Of a DNA stretch of 64,000 nucleotides, positions 1-7,966 are shown in pieces. The stretch comes from Thermoproteota archaeon (GTDB lineage: Archaea > Thermoproteota > Thermoprotei_A > Sulfolobales > Pyrodictiaceae): the NCBI GenBank assembly GCA_013153145.1, contig JAADEY010000042.1, positions 1 through 64,000 on the forward strand, in the 5' to 3' direction. The position numbers were made by a program, and so were the translations under genes. Each line of letters begins with the position of its first letter. Position 1 is the stretch's first letter. The notes under the pieces are model-generated. The model saw nothing but the letters and a program-made list of their open reading frames with translations, searched no databases and was not told the DNA's origin.

Positions 1-7
1 TTTATGA

Positions 8-225
8 CTATAACATGCTGCGTATTGCTCTAAATACCTCTTCCTGTTGATCTTTGCCCTATTCATGGATCCGGTGTGTCTTGTTTATTTCTGCTAGGGG
101 TTTGGCTGCGTCCTCGGCTACTTTGTAGAGTTTTTCTGATGCTTGTATTGGGTCTCCCTTTGTCTATGGTGTTCTAGTGCTTCTTTGAGTAGTCTTCGTA
201 GTTTATCGGGTCCGTTGGTTGTCAT
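8..225 (-). pseudogene. Broken PaREP1-family (HEPN-like) gene
   Basis: An ATG at 225 opens a frame beginning MTTNGPDKLRRLLKEALEH that ends early at 118-120. At about 158-166 the reading continues in another frame as GDPIQASEKLYKVAEDAAK, the hallmark helical motif of PaREP1 proteins (small helical archaeal proteins related to HEPN domains). That frame meets a TAG at 59-61 and then reads on to a second TAG at 8-10. One frameshift plus one in-frame stop therefore separates this from an intact gene. Its ATG overlaps the TGA of the upstream gene (ATGA), so the two were translationally coupled. Family assignment is from memory of the motif; a sequencing error could mimic the frameshift. Confidence 0.65.
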
Positions 226-779
226 GTTGTCTTCCCTTTTTCTAGGCGGTGTAGCGCGTAGGTGAAGAGTCCTGCCGCTATTATGCCGAGGGCTATTGGT
301 TTCCATGGTGTTAGTGTGTTTGGTGGTCTTAGTTTCACGTTGAGGTGGTCTAGGATCTTTGTTATCCATTTGTCTGCGGGGGTGTATTTTATGTGGAGCT
401 TGTTGTAGGCTTCCCGGTAGTACTCGTATGCCTCGTAGACTACGTTGAGTCTTTTCCCTGCTGTGAGGTGTTCGAGGTATTCTCTTCTTACCTCGACCTC
501 GGCTTCTATGTAGCCCTCCCTATAGAGTCTTAGGTGGAGCTCCCATGTGTTGTCGAGGGGTTTCCTTAGGCTGTACTTCTCCCCCTTGCTCTTGGCGGGG
601 ACTGCTTTCTCGAATCCCTGCCTTACTAGGTGGCTGTATACCGTGTCGATGCATGGTACCCAGAGTAGGAAGAGGGTCTCTCTGGTGAGTCTCTCCTCCA
701 CGTCGCGTGCTGTGAGTGTGGCTTCTGTGCCGTCCTCTAGTATGAATCTCCTGGGGATTACTGTAGCGTATACTCCCAC
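222..779 (-). CDS. Uncharacterised protein with C-terminal membrane segment
   Basis: A 185-residue protein starting MGVYATVIPRRFILEDG. The body is mixed alpha/beta with many charged residues and several tyrosines; one hydrophobic helix (about residues 163-178, PIALGIIAAGLFTYAL) near the C-terminus would anchor it with the bulk on one side of the membrane. I do not recognise the family. Its stop codon overlaps the start of the decayed PaREP1-like gene, so the pair may once have acted together, for example as a toxin-antitoxin-like couple; that is inference only. No catalytic motif is evident. Confidence 0.65.
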   Translation of the reverse strand: MGVYATVIPRRFILEDGTEATLTARDVEERLTRETLFLLWVPCIDTVYSHLVRQGFEKAVPAKSKGEKYSLRKPLDNTWELHLRLYREGYIEAEVEVRREYLEHLTAGKRLNVVYEAYEYYREAYNKLHIKYTPADKWITKILDHLNVKLRPPNTLTPWKPIALGIIAAGLFTYALHRLEKGKTT

Positions 780-912
780 GCCGCGCCCCTCTAATCCTTC
801 TGCATGGTGTCTCCCTTCTTCGGGGTTGTCGTTCTCCCCGTGGCTGGGGATGGCCGGGAAAGCTATACTCTGGTGGCGTCGTCTCTACTGGTTTCTTGGA
901 GTGTGTGGGTTC

Positions 913-1563
913 TTGGCTGCTTTGTCTGGTGAGGAGAAGGAGAGGATTCTTAGGGCTGTTGAGGAGGATCGGGAGTTTCGTTATGCTTTGATGGGTTTGC
1001 TTGGGTTTAGGGAGGTGTTGGATAGGATTACCGTGCTTGAGGAGAGGCTTGCCAGGGTTGAGGAGAGGATGGTTAAGGTTGAGGAGGCGTTGGCGGGCGC
1101 GGTGAGGGCTCTCGAGAAGCTGCTTAGGGAGATGGACTCTGAGAAGAGGAGGCTGGAGAGGATTGAGAGGATACTTGGTAGTCTTGGTAGGAGGCATGGT
1201 CTTGGGCTTGAGAGGCTTGTGCTTGAGGCTTATCGCGACTTGTTGGAGAGGCTTGGTATTGATGTCTACCGTGTCGAGAAGTTGAGGCTTGTTGATAGGG
1301 AGGGGCGTGTTTTTGGTGTGCCGGGGCAGGTTGTTGATATCGATGTCTATCTTGGTGATGATGTGTGTTGGCTTGTTGAGGTGAAGAGCTTCGCTGATAG
1401 GGAGGATGTGCTACTCCATTATCATAAGGCTGTGTGGGCTTCTAGGCAGCTTGGTAGGAGGTGTAGGTTTGTCTTGGTCGCGGTCTATGTTACTGAGGAG
1501 GCTAGGAGGCTTGCGGAGAGGCTTGGTGTTGATATTGTTGCTGGCTATGTTGTTTCAGGGTAG
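913..1563 (+). CDS. Coiled-coil protein with PD-(D/E)XK nuclease-like domain
   Basis: 216 residues from a TTG at 913 (GTG at 901 is an alternative). Residues 5-95 are a long charged heptad-rich coiled coil (EEKERILRAVEEDREFRYA, then repeated E/R/L heptads). The C-terminal domain has the nuclease-like core VDIDVYL (D142, D144) followed by WLVEVKS (E156, K158), matching the D...E-x-K layout of PD-(D/E)XK folds. This architecture is common in crenarchaeal DUF3782-like proteins of unknown role, often in accessory regions. A longer upstream reading frame exists but lacks coding character. Its 3' end overlaps the convergent neighbour by 9 bp. DNA cleavage is inferred from the motif, not known. Confidence 0.7.
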   Translation: MAALSGEEKERILRAVEEDREFRYALMGLLGFREVLDRITVLEERLARVEERMVKVEEALAGAVRALEKLLREMDSEKRRLERIERILGSLGRRHGLGLERLVLEAYRDLLERLGIDVYRVEKLRLVDREGRVFGVPGQVVDIDVYLGDDVCWLVEVKSFADREDVLLHYHKAVWASRQLGRRCRFVLVAVYVTEEARRLAERLGVDIVAGYVVSG

Positions 1564-2754
1564 GGTGATGTATGTGTATGGTTTTAGTCCATGCTTGTTG
1601 CCTCGGTATATTCCCTTGGCTGTGTAGATGTCTGGTTTGTAGATTAGGGGTTTCTCTACGCCTAGCTCGGCCAGTGCTTCCTGCATGGCTTGTGCTGTTG
1701 CTGCTAGCTGTTTTGGTGCTAGTAGGCTTGGTGTCTGGATGATTACTGGCTTCTCTCCATGCTGGGGGTGGGCTGGCGTCTTTGCTGCGTAGTCTAGGTT
1801 GTTTGCCCTGAGTCTCCTGGTTATCTTTCTCATTGCTGGTCCTCGTAGTTCTGGCTTCACGAATACTATCCATTTGCCTCTCAGGGCGTCTATTGCTTCT
1901 AGTGGGTTTTGCTGGGCTATTAGGTTTAGGGCGTGTAGTGTCTCTCTCCATAGTAGTCTTACTCCTCTTGTCTCGAGGTGTCTCCTCAGTGTCTCTATTA
2001 GCTTCTCTGCTGCCTGGCTGTCTTGTCTTATTTTCTCTAGTGCCTCGTCTAGGTGTTTTACTCCTAGTGCTTCTTCTAGGGTTTCTTTTGTTTCTTTGAG
2101 TGCTTCCTCCTCTATTCTCTCTAGTTGTTTCTCGTCTGCCGTGTAGGTTATCCATTGCCTGTCTATGCTGTATCTCTCATCGTGCATCCTGTTGAGGAGC
2201 TGTTCCAGTGTTTCTCTTGTCTCTTCTCTTAGTCCTGGCTGGGGCTTGATCTTTATCCTCCAGTGCTTCTTTTTGCTCAGCTCCTCGTGGGTCTTGAAGG
2301 CCTTGGCTGCTAGTTGTCTCGCGGTGTCCTCGTCGACCATGTTTACGTGTGCTAGGTGGGTTATTGCTTCTCTTAGCTTCCCCGTTACGAGTGCGTAGCC
2401 TAGGTGTTTTGCTAGGTGGCATTTCCTGCATAGTGGCCTTATCGCCTCGAGCACGGCTGCTGGCTCCTCGTCTAGGTATAGCCATTCTTCGTCTATGTCG
2501 CTGGCGTTGGCTCCGCATGCTGTGCACCTTGTTCTTGGTAGTTGGAGCCACCAGTGGTGGAGTTCTTGGAGGGCTTCCATGCATTTCCTCTGCTCCTCCG
2601 GGTTGGTGTGTAGGAGGCTGCATAGTGTCTGTGGGTCTGTTCTTGAGAGTCTGGCTAGGCTTAGGCCCCATAGTGGGCTTGGGACTAGTCTTGGGCAGAG
2701 TCTTGGTAGTGCTAGGCATATTGGGGTGTAGGTGTCCGTGGCTGCCCTCTTCAT
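1555..2754 (-). CDS. Zinc-finger (HNH-like) protein with Bles03-like C-terminal domain
   Basis: 399 residues. An N-terminal half carries a CxxC pair at C77/C80 and a CxxCH at C109/C112/H113 with H117, the usual metal knuckles of HNH-type or zinc-ribbon domains. The middle (about 170-290) is a charged helical region. The C-terminal part contains WIVFVKPE and PLIYKPDIYTAKGIY, which resemble the Bles03/DUF1917 domain (putative phosphothreonine-lyase fold). The fusion of a zinc finger to such a domain is unusual to me and its function is unknown. It is the last gene of a minus-strand series beginning with the HEPN/MNT pair: its ATG (2754-2752) overlaps the stop of the MNT gene (2751-2753). Confidence 0.6.
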   Translation of the reverse strand: MKRAATDTYTPICLALPRLCPRLVPSPLWGLSLARLSRTDPQTLCSLLHTNPEEQRKCMEALQELHHWWLQLPRTRCTACGANASDIDEEWLYLDEEPAAVLEAIRPLCRKCHLAKHLGYALVTGKLREAITHLAHVNMVDEDTARQLAAKAFKTHEELSKKKHWRIKIKPQPGLREETRETLEQLLNRMHDERYSIDRQWITYTADEKQLERIEEEALKETKETLEEALGVKHLDEALEKIRQDSQAAEKLIETLRRHLETRGVRLLWRETLHALNLIAQQNPLEAIDALRGKWIVFVKPELRGPAMRKITRRLRANNLDYAAKTPAHPQHGEKPVIIQTPSLLAPKQLAATAQAMQEALAELGVEKPLIYKPDIYTAKGIYRGNKHGLKPYTYITLP

Positions 2755-3197
2755 GTCTGCCTGGGGCCTCGTGGTAGTTTTATTGTTGTCTTCGTCCTCT
2801 TTAGGCCTCTTCTGCGGAGCTCCTGGTACTCCTCTAGTAGCTTGTCGTACCAGGTTGTCTTGTGGAGGGGTATGCCTTCCTCGATGGCGTCTACTATGAT
2901 TGGGTTGCCTTGGTGGAGCATCTCTAGTGCCTCCCTGGGGGTGTATGGGTGTGGTTCTACTGGGAGCTTGGTGTCGGCTAGTAGGTCTAGTATCTTCTTT
3001 ATCCTCTCGAGGTAGGGTTCACTGTACCCTGCTATTACTAGGAGGTCGTAGTCGCTCCATGGGAGCCAGTCGCCGCGCGCCCTCGAGCCAAACAAGACCA
3101 CGGCCTTTACATCCTCTAGGTGCTCGACAAGTTTTCTAGTGATGTCTCTAAGCTCTTTCGGTATCCTCGCTTTCCTCTTCAAGCCTCTCCTCCACAT
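2751..3197 (-). CDS. MNT-type minimal nucleotidyltransferase (antitoxin of HEPN/MNT pair)
   Basis: 148 residues with the nucleotidyltransferase signature GSRARG (37-42) followed by SDYD (48-51), the metal-binding Asp pair of the pol-beta fold. Such MNT proteins, encoded next to a HEPN protein, act as antitoxins; in studied pairs they AMPylate a tyrosine of the HEPN toxin. The gene overlaps the preceding HEPN gene by about 50 bp if the ATG at 3197 is used; a TTG at 3182 would reduce the overlap. The tail is basic (KRTKTTIKLPRGPRQT). Confidence 0.85.
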   Translation of the reverse strand: MWRRGLKRKARIPKELRDITRKLVEHLEDVKAVVLFGSRARGDWLPWSDYDLLVIAGYSEPYLERIKKILDLLADTKLPVEPHPYTPREALEMLHQGNPIIVDAIEEGIPLHKTTWYDKLLEEYQELRRRGLKRTKTTIKLPRGPRQT

Positions 3198-3582
3198 ACT
3201 GTATGATTATCTTGGCTGCTCTTAGTGCTCTCTTTGCTGCTTCTTCGTCGTATGCTTCGTGTGGTGTTGTTCCGGGTGGATGCGCGTTGGGGTATCTGGC
3301 TGGTATGTAGTGTCTGTCTAGCTCTCTTGCGTGTGTCAGGAGTTCCTGCCTTCTAGGGGCCTTCTCGCCGGTTAGCTCGAAGTAGTGTTGTAGGAGCACT
3401 CTTATGCTATGGCCCCAGGGTGCTTCGTTGATGCTGTACAGTAGTGCTTTTACTGCTTTTTCGGCTGCCTGGTGTGCGTAGAAGCAGGCTGCGTTCCATC
3501 TACTGTGCTTGTAGAGGATTAGTGCTGTCTCGTAGTCCCATTTTGCCTCGCTGAGCCATCTTCTTGCTTCGTCTCTGGGCAT
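3148..3582 (-). CDS. HEPN domain protein (probable ribonuclease toxin)
   Basis: 144 residues, all-helical, with the typical HEPN opening (EARRWLSEAKWDYETA), a central AACFYAHQAAEKAVKALL helix, and RELDRHYIPARYPNAH near the C-terminus. R96-x4-H101 could be the RX4-6H RNase motif, although in this subfamily the RYP segment is conserved for other reasons, so the catalytic assignment is tentative. It lies 18 bp downstream of the acyl-CoA carboxylase beta gene on the same strand and overlaps the MNT gene, forming a two-gene toxin-antitoxin cassette. Confidence 0.85.
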   Translation of the reverse strand: MPRDEARRWLSEAKWDYETALILYKHSRWNAACFYAHQAAEKAVKALLYSINEAPWGHSIRVLLQHYFELTGEKAPRRQELLTHARELDRHYIPARYPNAHPPGTTPHEAYDEEAAKRALRAAKIIIQYVEERLEEESEDTERA

Positions 3583-3600
3583 GCTCAGGCGCCTCGCTGG

Positions 3601-5142
3601 TTATACTGGCATGTTTCCGTGTCTTGGTCTTGGTGGTGGTATGCGTTTTGGTAGTAGTGCTTGTAGTGCGTGGTAGAGCTTCCTCCTTGTCTCCTCTGGC
3701 TTGATTATGTCGTCTACTAGTCCTTGCTGGGCTGCGTAGAATGGGTTTGCTATCTCCTCCCTGTACCGCTGGGTTAGTTGTCTTAGGAGTTGTTGGGGGT
3801 TTTCGGCTTTTGCTAGTTCGCGGCGGTAGATTATCTTGATTGCTGCCTCGGGGCCCATGACTGCTATTTCTGCTGTTGGGTATGCGTATACTATGTCTGC
3901 TCCTAGTGCTTTGCTGCCCATTGCTATGTATGCTCCTCCGTAGGCCTTCCTTACTATGAGGGTTATCTTGGGTACTGTTGCCTCCCTGTAGGCGTATAGC
4001 ATTTTGGCTCCGTGTCTTATTATGCCCCGGTGTTCCTGGTCTACTCCCGGCATGTAGCCTGGGACGTCTACTAGCATTATTATTGGTAGGTTGAAGGCGT
4101 CGCATAGCCTTATGAACCTGGCTGCCTTGTCTGCCGCGTCTATGTCTATTACTCCCGCCATGTATGCTGGCTGGTTTGCTACTATGCATACTGGGTGGCC
4201 TGCTAGCCTTGCGAATGCTGTTATGATGTTTGTTGCCCATTCTGGGTGTAGTTCTAGTACTGTGCCTTGGTCGAATACCCTGGTTATTAGTTGCTTCATG
4301 TCGTATGGCTTCATGGGGTCGTCCGGGATTATTGATGCTATTTCTGGGCATTCCCTCTCGGGTGGGTCTGTTGGCTGTGTTACTGGTGGTGGTGCTAGGT
4401 GGTTGTCTGGTAGGTATGAGAGGACTTTCTTTGCTAGTCTTATTGCTTGTTCCTCGTCTCTTGCTCTTAGGTGTGCTACTCCGCTCTTGGATGCGTGTAC
4501 GTGTGCTCCTCCGAGCTGCTCGAATGACACCTCTTCGCCGGTGACCTGCTTGACTACCTGTGGGCCGGTTATGAACATGTATGATGTCTTGTCGACCATT
4601 ATCACTATGTCCATGAGTGCTGGAGCGTATGCTGCTCCTCCGGCGCATGGGCCGGCCATTATGGCTATTTGGGGTATTTGGCCGCTCGCGTCTATTATTG
4701 CTGAGAATATCCTGCCTACCGCGTGTAGTGCCTGCACCCCCTCCTGTATCCTTGCTCCTCCGGAGTCGAAGATGCCTATGACTGGTACTCCTACCTTGGC
4801 TGCCATCTTTATTGTTCTCCTTATCTTCTCGCCGTGTCTCTCCCCTATGCTTCCCCCTAGGACGGTGAAGTCTTGGGCGAATACGTAGACTAGTCTGCCG
4901 TCTATCCGGCCGTAGCCGGTTACTACGCCGTCTCCTGGGTAGCGTTTCTCTGCTAGACCGAAGAGTGTTGAGCGGTGGGTTGTTAGCCATTCTAGTTCCT
5001 CGAAGCTGCCGGGGTCTAGTAGCTTCTCCAGCCTCTCCCTGGCTGTGAGCTTCCCCTTGGCGTGCTGCTTCTCTATCCTCTCCCTGCCGCCGCCTAGCTG
5101 GGCCCTCTTCCTCCACTCCTCTAGCTCCTTGAGCCTCTTCAT
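3601..5142 (-). CDS. pccB: Acyl-CoA (propionyl/acetyl-CoA) carboxylase, carboxyltransferase subunit
   Basis: 513 residues from the ATG at 5142 (MKRLKELEEWRKRAQLGGG), which overlaps the TGA of HMG-CoA reductase. The frame extends further upstream but that part is shadow of the other gene. It has both crotonase-like halves of biotin-dependent carboxyltransferases: FDSGGARIQEGV and GPCAGGAAYAPALMD in the first half, DVPGYMPG and YGGAYIAMGSK in the second. It transfers CO2 from carboxybiotin to an acyl-CoA. The partner biotin carrier and biotin carboxylase lie about 9 kb upstream (14.1-16.0 kb). In archaea the holoenzyme carboxylates acetyl-CoA and propionyl-CoA; a membrane decarboxylase role cannot be excluded by sequence. 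Confidence 0.9.
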   Translation of the reverse strand: MKRLKELEEWRKRAQLGGGRERIEKQHAKGKLTARERLEKLLDPGSFEELEWLTTHRSTLFGLAEKRYPGDGVVTGYGRIDGRLVYVFAQDFTVLGGSIGERHGEKIRRTIKMAAKVGVPVIGIFDSGGARIQEGVQALHAVGRIFSAIIDASGQIPQIAIMAGPCAGGAAYAPALMDIVIMVDKTSYMFITGPQVVKQVTGEEVSFEQLGGAHVHASKSGVAHLRARDEEQAIRLAKKVLSYLPDNHLAPPPVTQPTDPPERECPEIASIIPDDPMKPYDMKQLITRVFDQGTVLELHPEWATNIITAFARLAGHPVCIVANQPAYMAGVIDIDAADKAARFIRLCDAFNLPIIMLVDVPGYMPGVDQEHRGIIRHGAKMLYAYREATVPKITLIVRKAYGGAYIAMGSKALGADIVYAYPTAEIAVMGPEAAIKIIYRRELAKAENPQQLLRQLTQRYREEIANPFYAAQQGLVDDIIKPEETRRKLYHALQALLPKRIPPPRPRHGNMPV

Positions 5143-6392
5143 CCCCTTCTTCTCCCCAGCTTCTCGTGTGCCCTGGCTAGGTGGCCTGCGGCTAGTGCTG
5201 CTAGTAGGCTTAGCTCCCCTGCTAGCACGGTTGATGCGACTATCTCTGCCAGCTTCCTCGCGTTGGCTCCTGGCGGGGTTCCTCCGCCTGCCACGCCTAG
5301 GATGCTTAGTGCCTCTCGCTGGGTTGGTAGCCTTGTGCCTCCCCCGACGGTTCCGAGCTCTAGGCTTGGGAGTGTTACTGAGATGTATAGGTCTCCGCCC
5401 CGTATCTCTGTCCATGTGTAGCCCATGCTGCTCTCAACTACCTGGGCTGGGTCTTGGCCGGTTGCGATGAATATTGCCGCTATTATGTTCGCGTAGTGGG
5501 CGTTGTAGCTTACTGAGCCCGCCCTGGCTGAGCCTAGGAGGTTCTTGGCCTTGTTCACCGTGTCTATCGCCTCCGGGGTTGTCTTCAACACTTCCTCGAC
5601 GACACGCCTCTTGACTATCGCCTCGGCTACCACTGTCTTGCCCCTGCCGCGTATCGCGTTTATGAGGGCTGGCTTCTTGTCCGTGCAGAGGTTGCCGCTG
5701 AGCGCAACCACCCTAACCTCTCCCGGGTAGTGCTGGAGGAGGTATTGCAGCGCCTTGTCGGTTGCTATGGTTGCCATGTTCATCCCCATTGCGTCGCCGG
5801 TGGTGTAGGTGAAGCGTAGCCACACCATGTTCCCGGCGTGGTACGGCTCTATCGCCACCAGCTTCCCATGCCTCGTGGTGGACTCCGCCGCCTCCTTGAG
5901 CTCCTCGTAGTGCTCCCGGACCCACTCGACGAGCCTCACCGCCTCCTCGATGCCTGGGGTCCAGAGCAGCGGGGCTCTGGTCATGCCGTCCCTCAGTATC
6001 TTTGCCCTCGCGCCCCCGGAGAGTGTTATTGCCTTGCAGCCCCTGTTTATGCTTGCTACTAGCGCTCCCTCGGTTGTCGCTAGTGGTATGTAGTATTCCC
6101 CGTCCGCGTAGTCCCCCTTTACGAGGAGGGGGCCTGCGACTCCGAGGGGTACCTGGACTGCTCCTATGGGGTTCTCGATGTTCCTCCCCCGGAGCTCCTC
6201 GAAGTCTATTATCGTCGAGCCTATCGATGATAGGTTTACCCCGAGCATCCTCTCGAGGGCGAGCCTCCTGGCTAGCGCTGCTGCGTTCTCGTTGCCGAGT
6301 ATCTCTGATGCCTTGTGGAGGCTTATCCTCCCCTCAACTATCCCCCTTACTACCTCCTCCAGCTTCTCCCTCTCCACCTTCATGCCCTGCAC
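5139..6392 (-). CDS. hmgA: Hydroxymethylglutaryl-CoA reductase
   Basis: 417 residues, class I archaeal length without the membrane domain. Motifs: ENPIGAVQVPLGVAGPL (substrate site), TTEGALVASINRG with catalytic E108, GDAMGMNMAT (cofactor), DKKPALINAIRGRGK with K239/K240, GQDPAQ with D314, and a C-terminal AAGHLARAH carrying the catalytic His. Reduces HMG-CoA to mevalonate with NADPH, the committed step to archaeal isoprenoid lipids. It overlaps the DUF35 gene upstream by about 58 bp if the ATG at 6392 is used; the ATG at 6383 is equally possible. Downstream it overlaps the carboxylase gene by 4 bp. Confidence 0.95.
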   Translation of the reverse strand: MQGMKVEREKLEEVVRGIVEGRISLHKASEILGNENAAALARRLALERMLGVNLSSIGSTIIDFEELRGRNIENPIGAVQVPLGVAGPLLVKGDYADGEYYIPLATTEGALVASINRGCKAITLSGGARAKILRDGMTRAPLLWTPGIEEAVRLVEWVREHYEELKEAAESTTRHGKLVAIEPYHAGNMVWLRFTYTTGDAMGMNMATIATDKALQYLLQHYPGEVRVVALSGNLCTDKKPALINAIRGRGKTVVAEAIVKRRVVEEVLKTTPEAIDTVNKAKNLLGSARAGSVSYNAHYANIIAAIFIATGQDPAQVVESSMGYTWTEIRGGDLYISVTLPSLELGTVGGGTRLPTQREALSILGVAGGGTPPGANARKLAEIVASTVLAGELSLLAALAAGHLARAHEKLGRRRG

Positions 6393-6798
6393 CCAGGCAT
6401 GGTCTTAGCTTAACCGCGTAGGCTATGACGCCGTATGGGTCTGTGCTCCTTATCCTGCGGAGCACGGGCTCAACGCACATCCCCGTCCTCAGCTCCTCGG
6501 GGTCTACGTCTGTCATTGAGGCGAGTATCCTTGCGCCCTCTATCTCGGCTATGCCTATGACTAGTGGTGCCTGCTCCCTGAACCCCGCCGGCACCGTGTA
6601 CTCGACCGTGTATGTTACAAGCTTGCCCTTCTTGCCTAGGAGGCTCAGCTTCTCTAGGTTCCGGGAGCCGCAGTATGGGCAGCGTGGCCTGGGCGGGTAG
6701 ATGGTCTTGCCGCAGTCCCTGCACCTGGCCGCCTCTAGGCGGTAGTGCTGTAGCCTCCTCCTCCAGAGCTTTGCGGGTGAGAGGGGTCTCAGGGGCAT
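6334..6798 (-). CDS. DUF35 zinc-ribbon/OB-fold protein of the thiolase-HMG-CoA synthase complex
   Basis: 154 residues: a rubredoxin-like zinc ribbon (CRDCGK at about 23-28, CPYCGS at 40-45) followed by an OB fold (GKLVTYTVEYTV, GIAEIEGARILASM). In archaea DUF35 proteins bridge acetoacetyl-CoA thiolase and HMG-CoA synthase and form a shared CoA-binding tunnel so that the unfavourable thiolase product is passed on directly. The gene order here (synthase, thiolase, DUF35) is the classic one. The last 20 or so residues (Gly/Glu rich) overlap the start of HMG-CoA reductase. Confidence 0.92.
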   Translation of the reverse strand: MPLRPLSPAKLWRRRLQHYRLEAARCRDCGKTIYPPRPRCPYCGSRNLEKLSLLGKKGKLVTYTVEYTVPAGFREQAPLVIGIAEIEGARILASMTDVDPEELRTGMCVEPVLRRIRSTDPYGVIAYAVKLRPCLGAGHEGGEGEAGGGSKGDS

Positions 6799-6802
6799 GC
6801 CT

Positions 6803-7960
6803 CTACATCCTCCTGGAGAGTATTACCACGGTTGTGGTTGAGCCGTCCCCGCCTATGTTTGAGGCTAGGCCGTGCCTGGGGTTGTCGACGCGTACTCCTG
6901 GGTAGTCTCCGCGTAGCTGCATCGTTATCTCGGCTACCTGGTAGACCCCGGTGGCTCCTACCGGGTGGCCTCTGGCCTTGAGGCCGCCGCTCGGGTTTAG
7001 TGTTGGCCGGTCTCCTGGGTGGAACCTGCCCCTGGCTAGGAGCTTGGCCGCCTCCCCGCGGCCCGCGAGGCCCAGTGCCTCTATGCTCAGCACTGCTGTT
7101 ATCGTGAAGGCGTCGTGTATCTCTGCTACGTCTATTTCTCTCGGCGTGACCCCTGCCATCTGGTAGGCCTGCTCGGCGGCCCTCTCCAGTGCTGGTATCC
7201 GGTCCAGCGCCTCACGGTTGCTCAGCTCCACGGTGTCTACTGCTAGTCCTAGGCCGGTGACCTCGACCGTTGCTCCCCAGTGTGTCTTCCTGGCCTCCTC
7301 CCCGGAGGCTAGGATTACTGCTGCTGCCCCGTCGCCTATGGGGCTGCTGTCTAGGAGCCTTATGGGGTCTGCTACGGGCTGGCTCTCGGCCACCATCCTC
7401 CTGGTTATCTTTTTGTGGAGCTGGGCGTACGGGTTCTTCAAAGCGTTTTCATGCATCATTACGGGCCACTCGCTCATCTCGTCCCTGGAGACGCCATACC
7501 TCTCCATGTAGTACCTCATCATGAGGGCGTTTAGGGCCGCGAAGCTGGCCCCGTAGAAGACCTCGTAGTCTGCGTCGGCTGCCTGCGCGAGCGCCTCTGT
7601 GACTATCGCTGTCGGGTAGTCCGTCATCTTCTCAACACCGATCACCATGACGCTTGGGAGGAGCCCGGAGGCTACTAGGCTGTAGGCGGTGTACACCGCC
7701 GCCCCGCCGCTCCCGCAGGCAGCCTCGACGTGGAGGGCTGGCCGGTAGCGTAGGCCTAGGCTTGAGGCTATGAGTGCTCCTAGGCTGTCCTGGCCCTGGA
7801 GGCTGCTGGCCATCATGTTCGAGACCACTATGCCTGCCGGCTCTATGCCTGCATCCTCAACCGCCTTCTCGTAGGCCTCTGCCGCGAGCTCTACTAGGCC
7901 CTTGTCGAAGTGCCTGCCTATCTTTGTCATGCCTACTCCTACGACGTATACGTGGGGCAT
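6803..7960 (-). CDS. Acetoacetyl-CoA thiolase (acetyl-CoA C-acetyltransferase)
   Basis: 385 residues starting MPHVYVVGVGMTKIGRHFD. Nucleophilic cysteine in EAACGSGGAAVYTA (C82); the EIHDAFTITA histidine and the C-terminal NPSGGLKARGHPVGATG histidine motif are present. The final catalytic Cys of bacterial biosynthetic thiolases is replaced, as in archaeal SCP-x-like thiolases. Condenses two acetyl-CoA to acetoacetyl-CoA for HMG-CoA synthase, encoded 6 bp upstream; the DUF35 scaffold gene follows after 4 bp. Confidence 0.93.
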   Translation of the reverse strand: MPHVYVVGVGMTKIGRHFDKGLVELAAEAYEKAVEDAGIEPAGIVVSNMMASSLQGQDSLGALIASSLGLRYRPALHVEAACGSGGAAVYTAYSLVASGLLPSVMVIGVEKMTDYPTAIVTEALAQAADADYEVFYGASFAALNALMMRYYMERYGVSRDEMSEWPVMMHENALKNPYAQLHKKITRRMVAESQPVADPIRLLDSSPIGDGAAAVILASGEEARKTHWGATVEVTGLGLAVDTVELSNREALDRIPALERAAEQAYQMAGVTPREIDVAEIHDAFTITAVLSIEALGLAGRGEAAKLLARGRFHPGDRPTLNPSGGLKARGHPVGATGVYQVAEITMQLRGDYPGVRVDNPRHGLASNIGGDGSTTTVVILSRRM

Positions 7961-7966
7961 GGGGTT

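Noticed and set aside
118-369. 83-codon minus-strand frame at the left end
   Set aside because: Overlaps the intact 185-residue gene in another frame; only its last third coincides with the decayed PaREP1 reading, which is described instead.
3500-5116. Long minus-strand frame (538 codons) overlapping pccB
   Set aside because: Arg/Ser/Gly-rich translation typical of a shadow frame; pccB has full family motifs.
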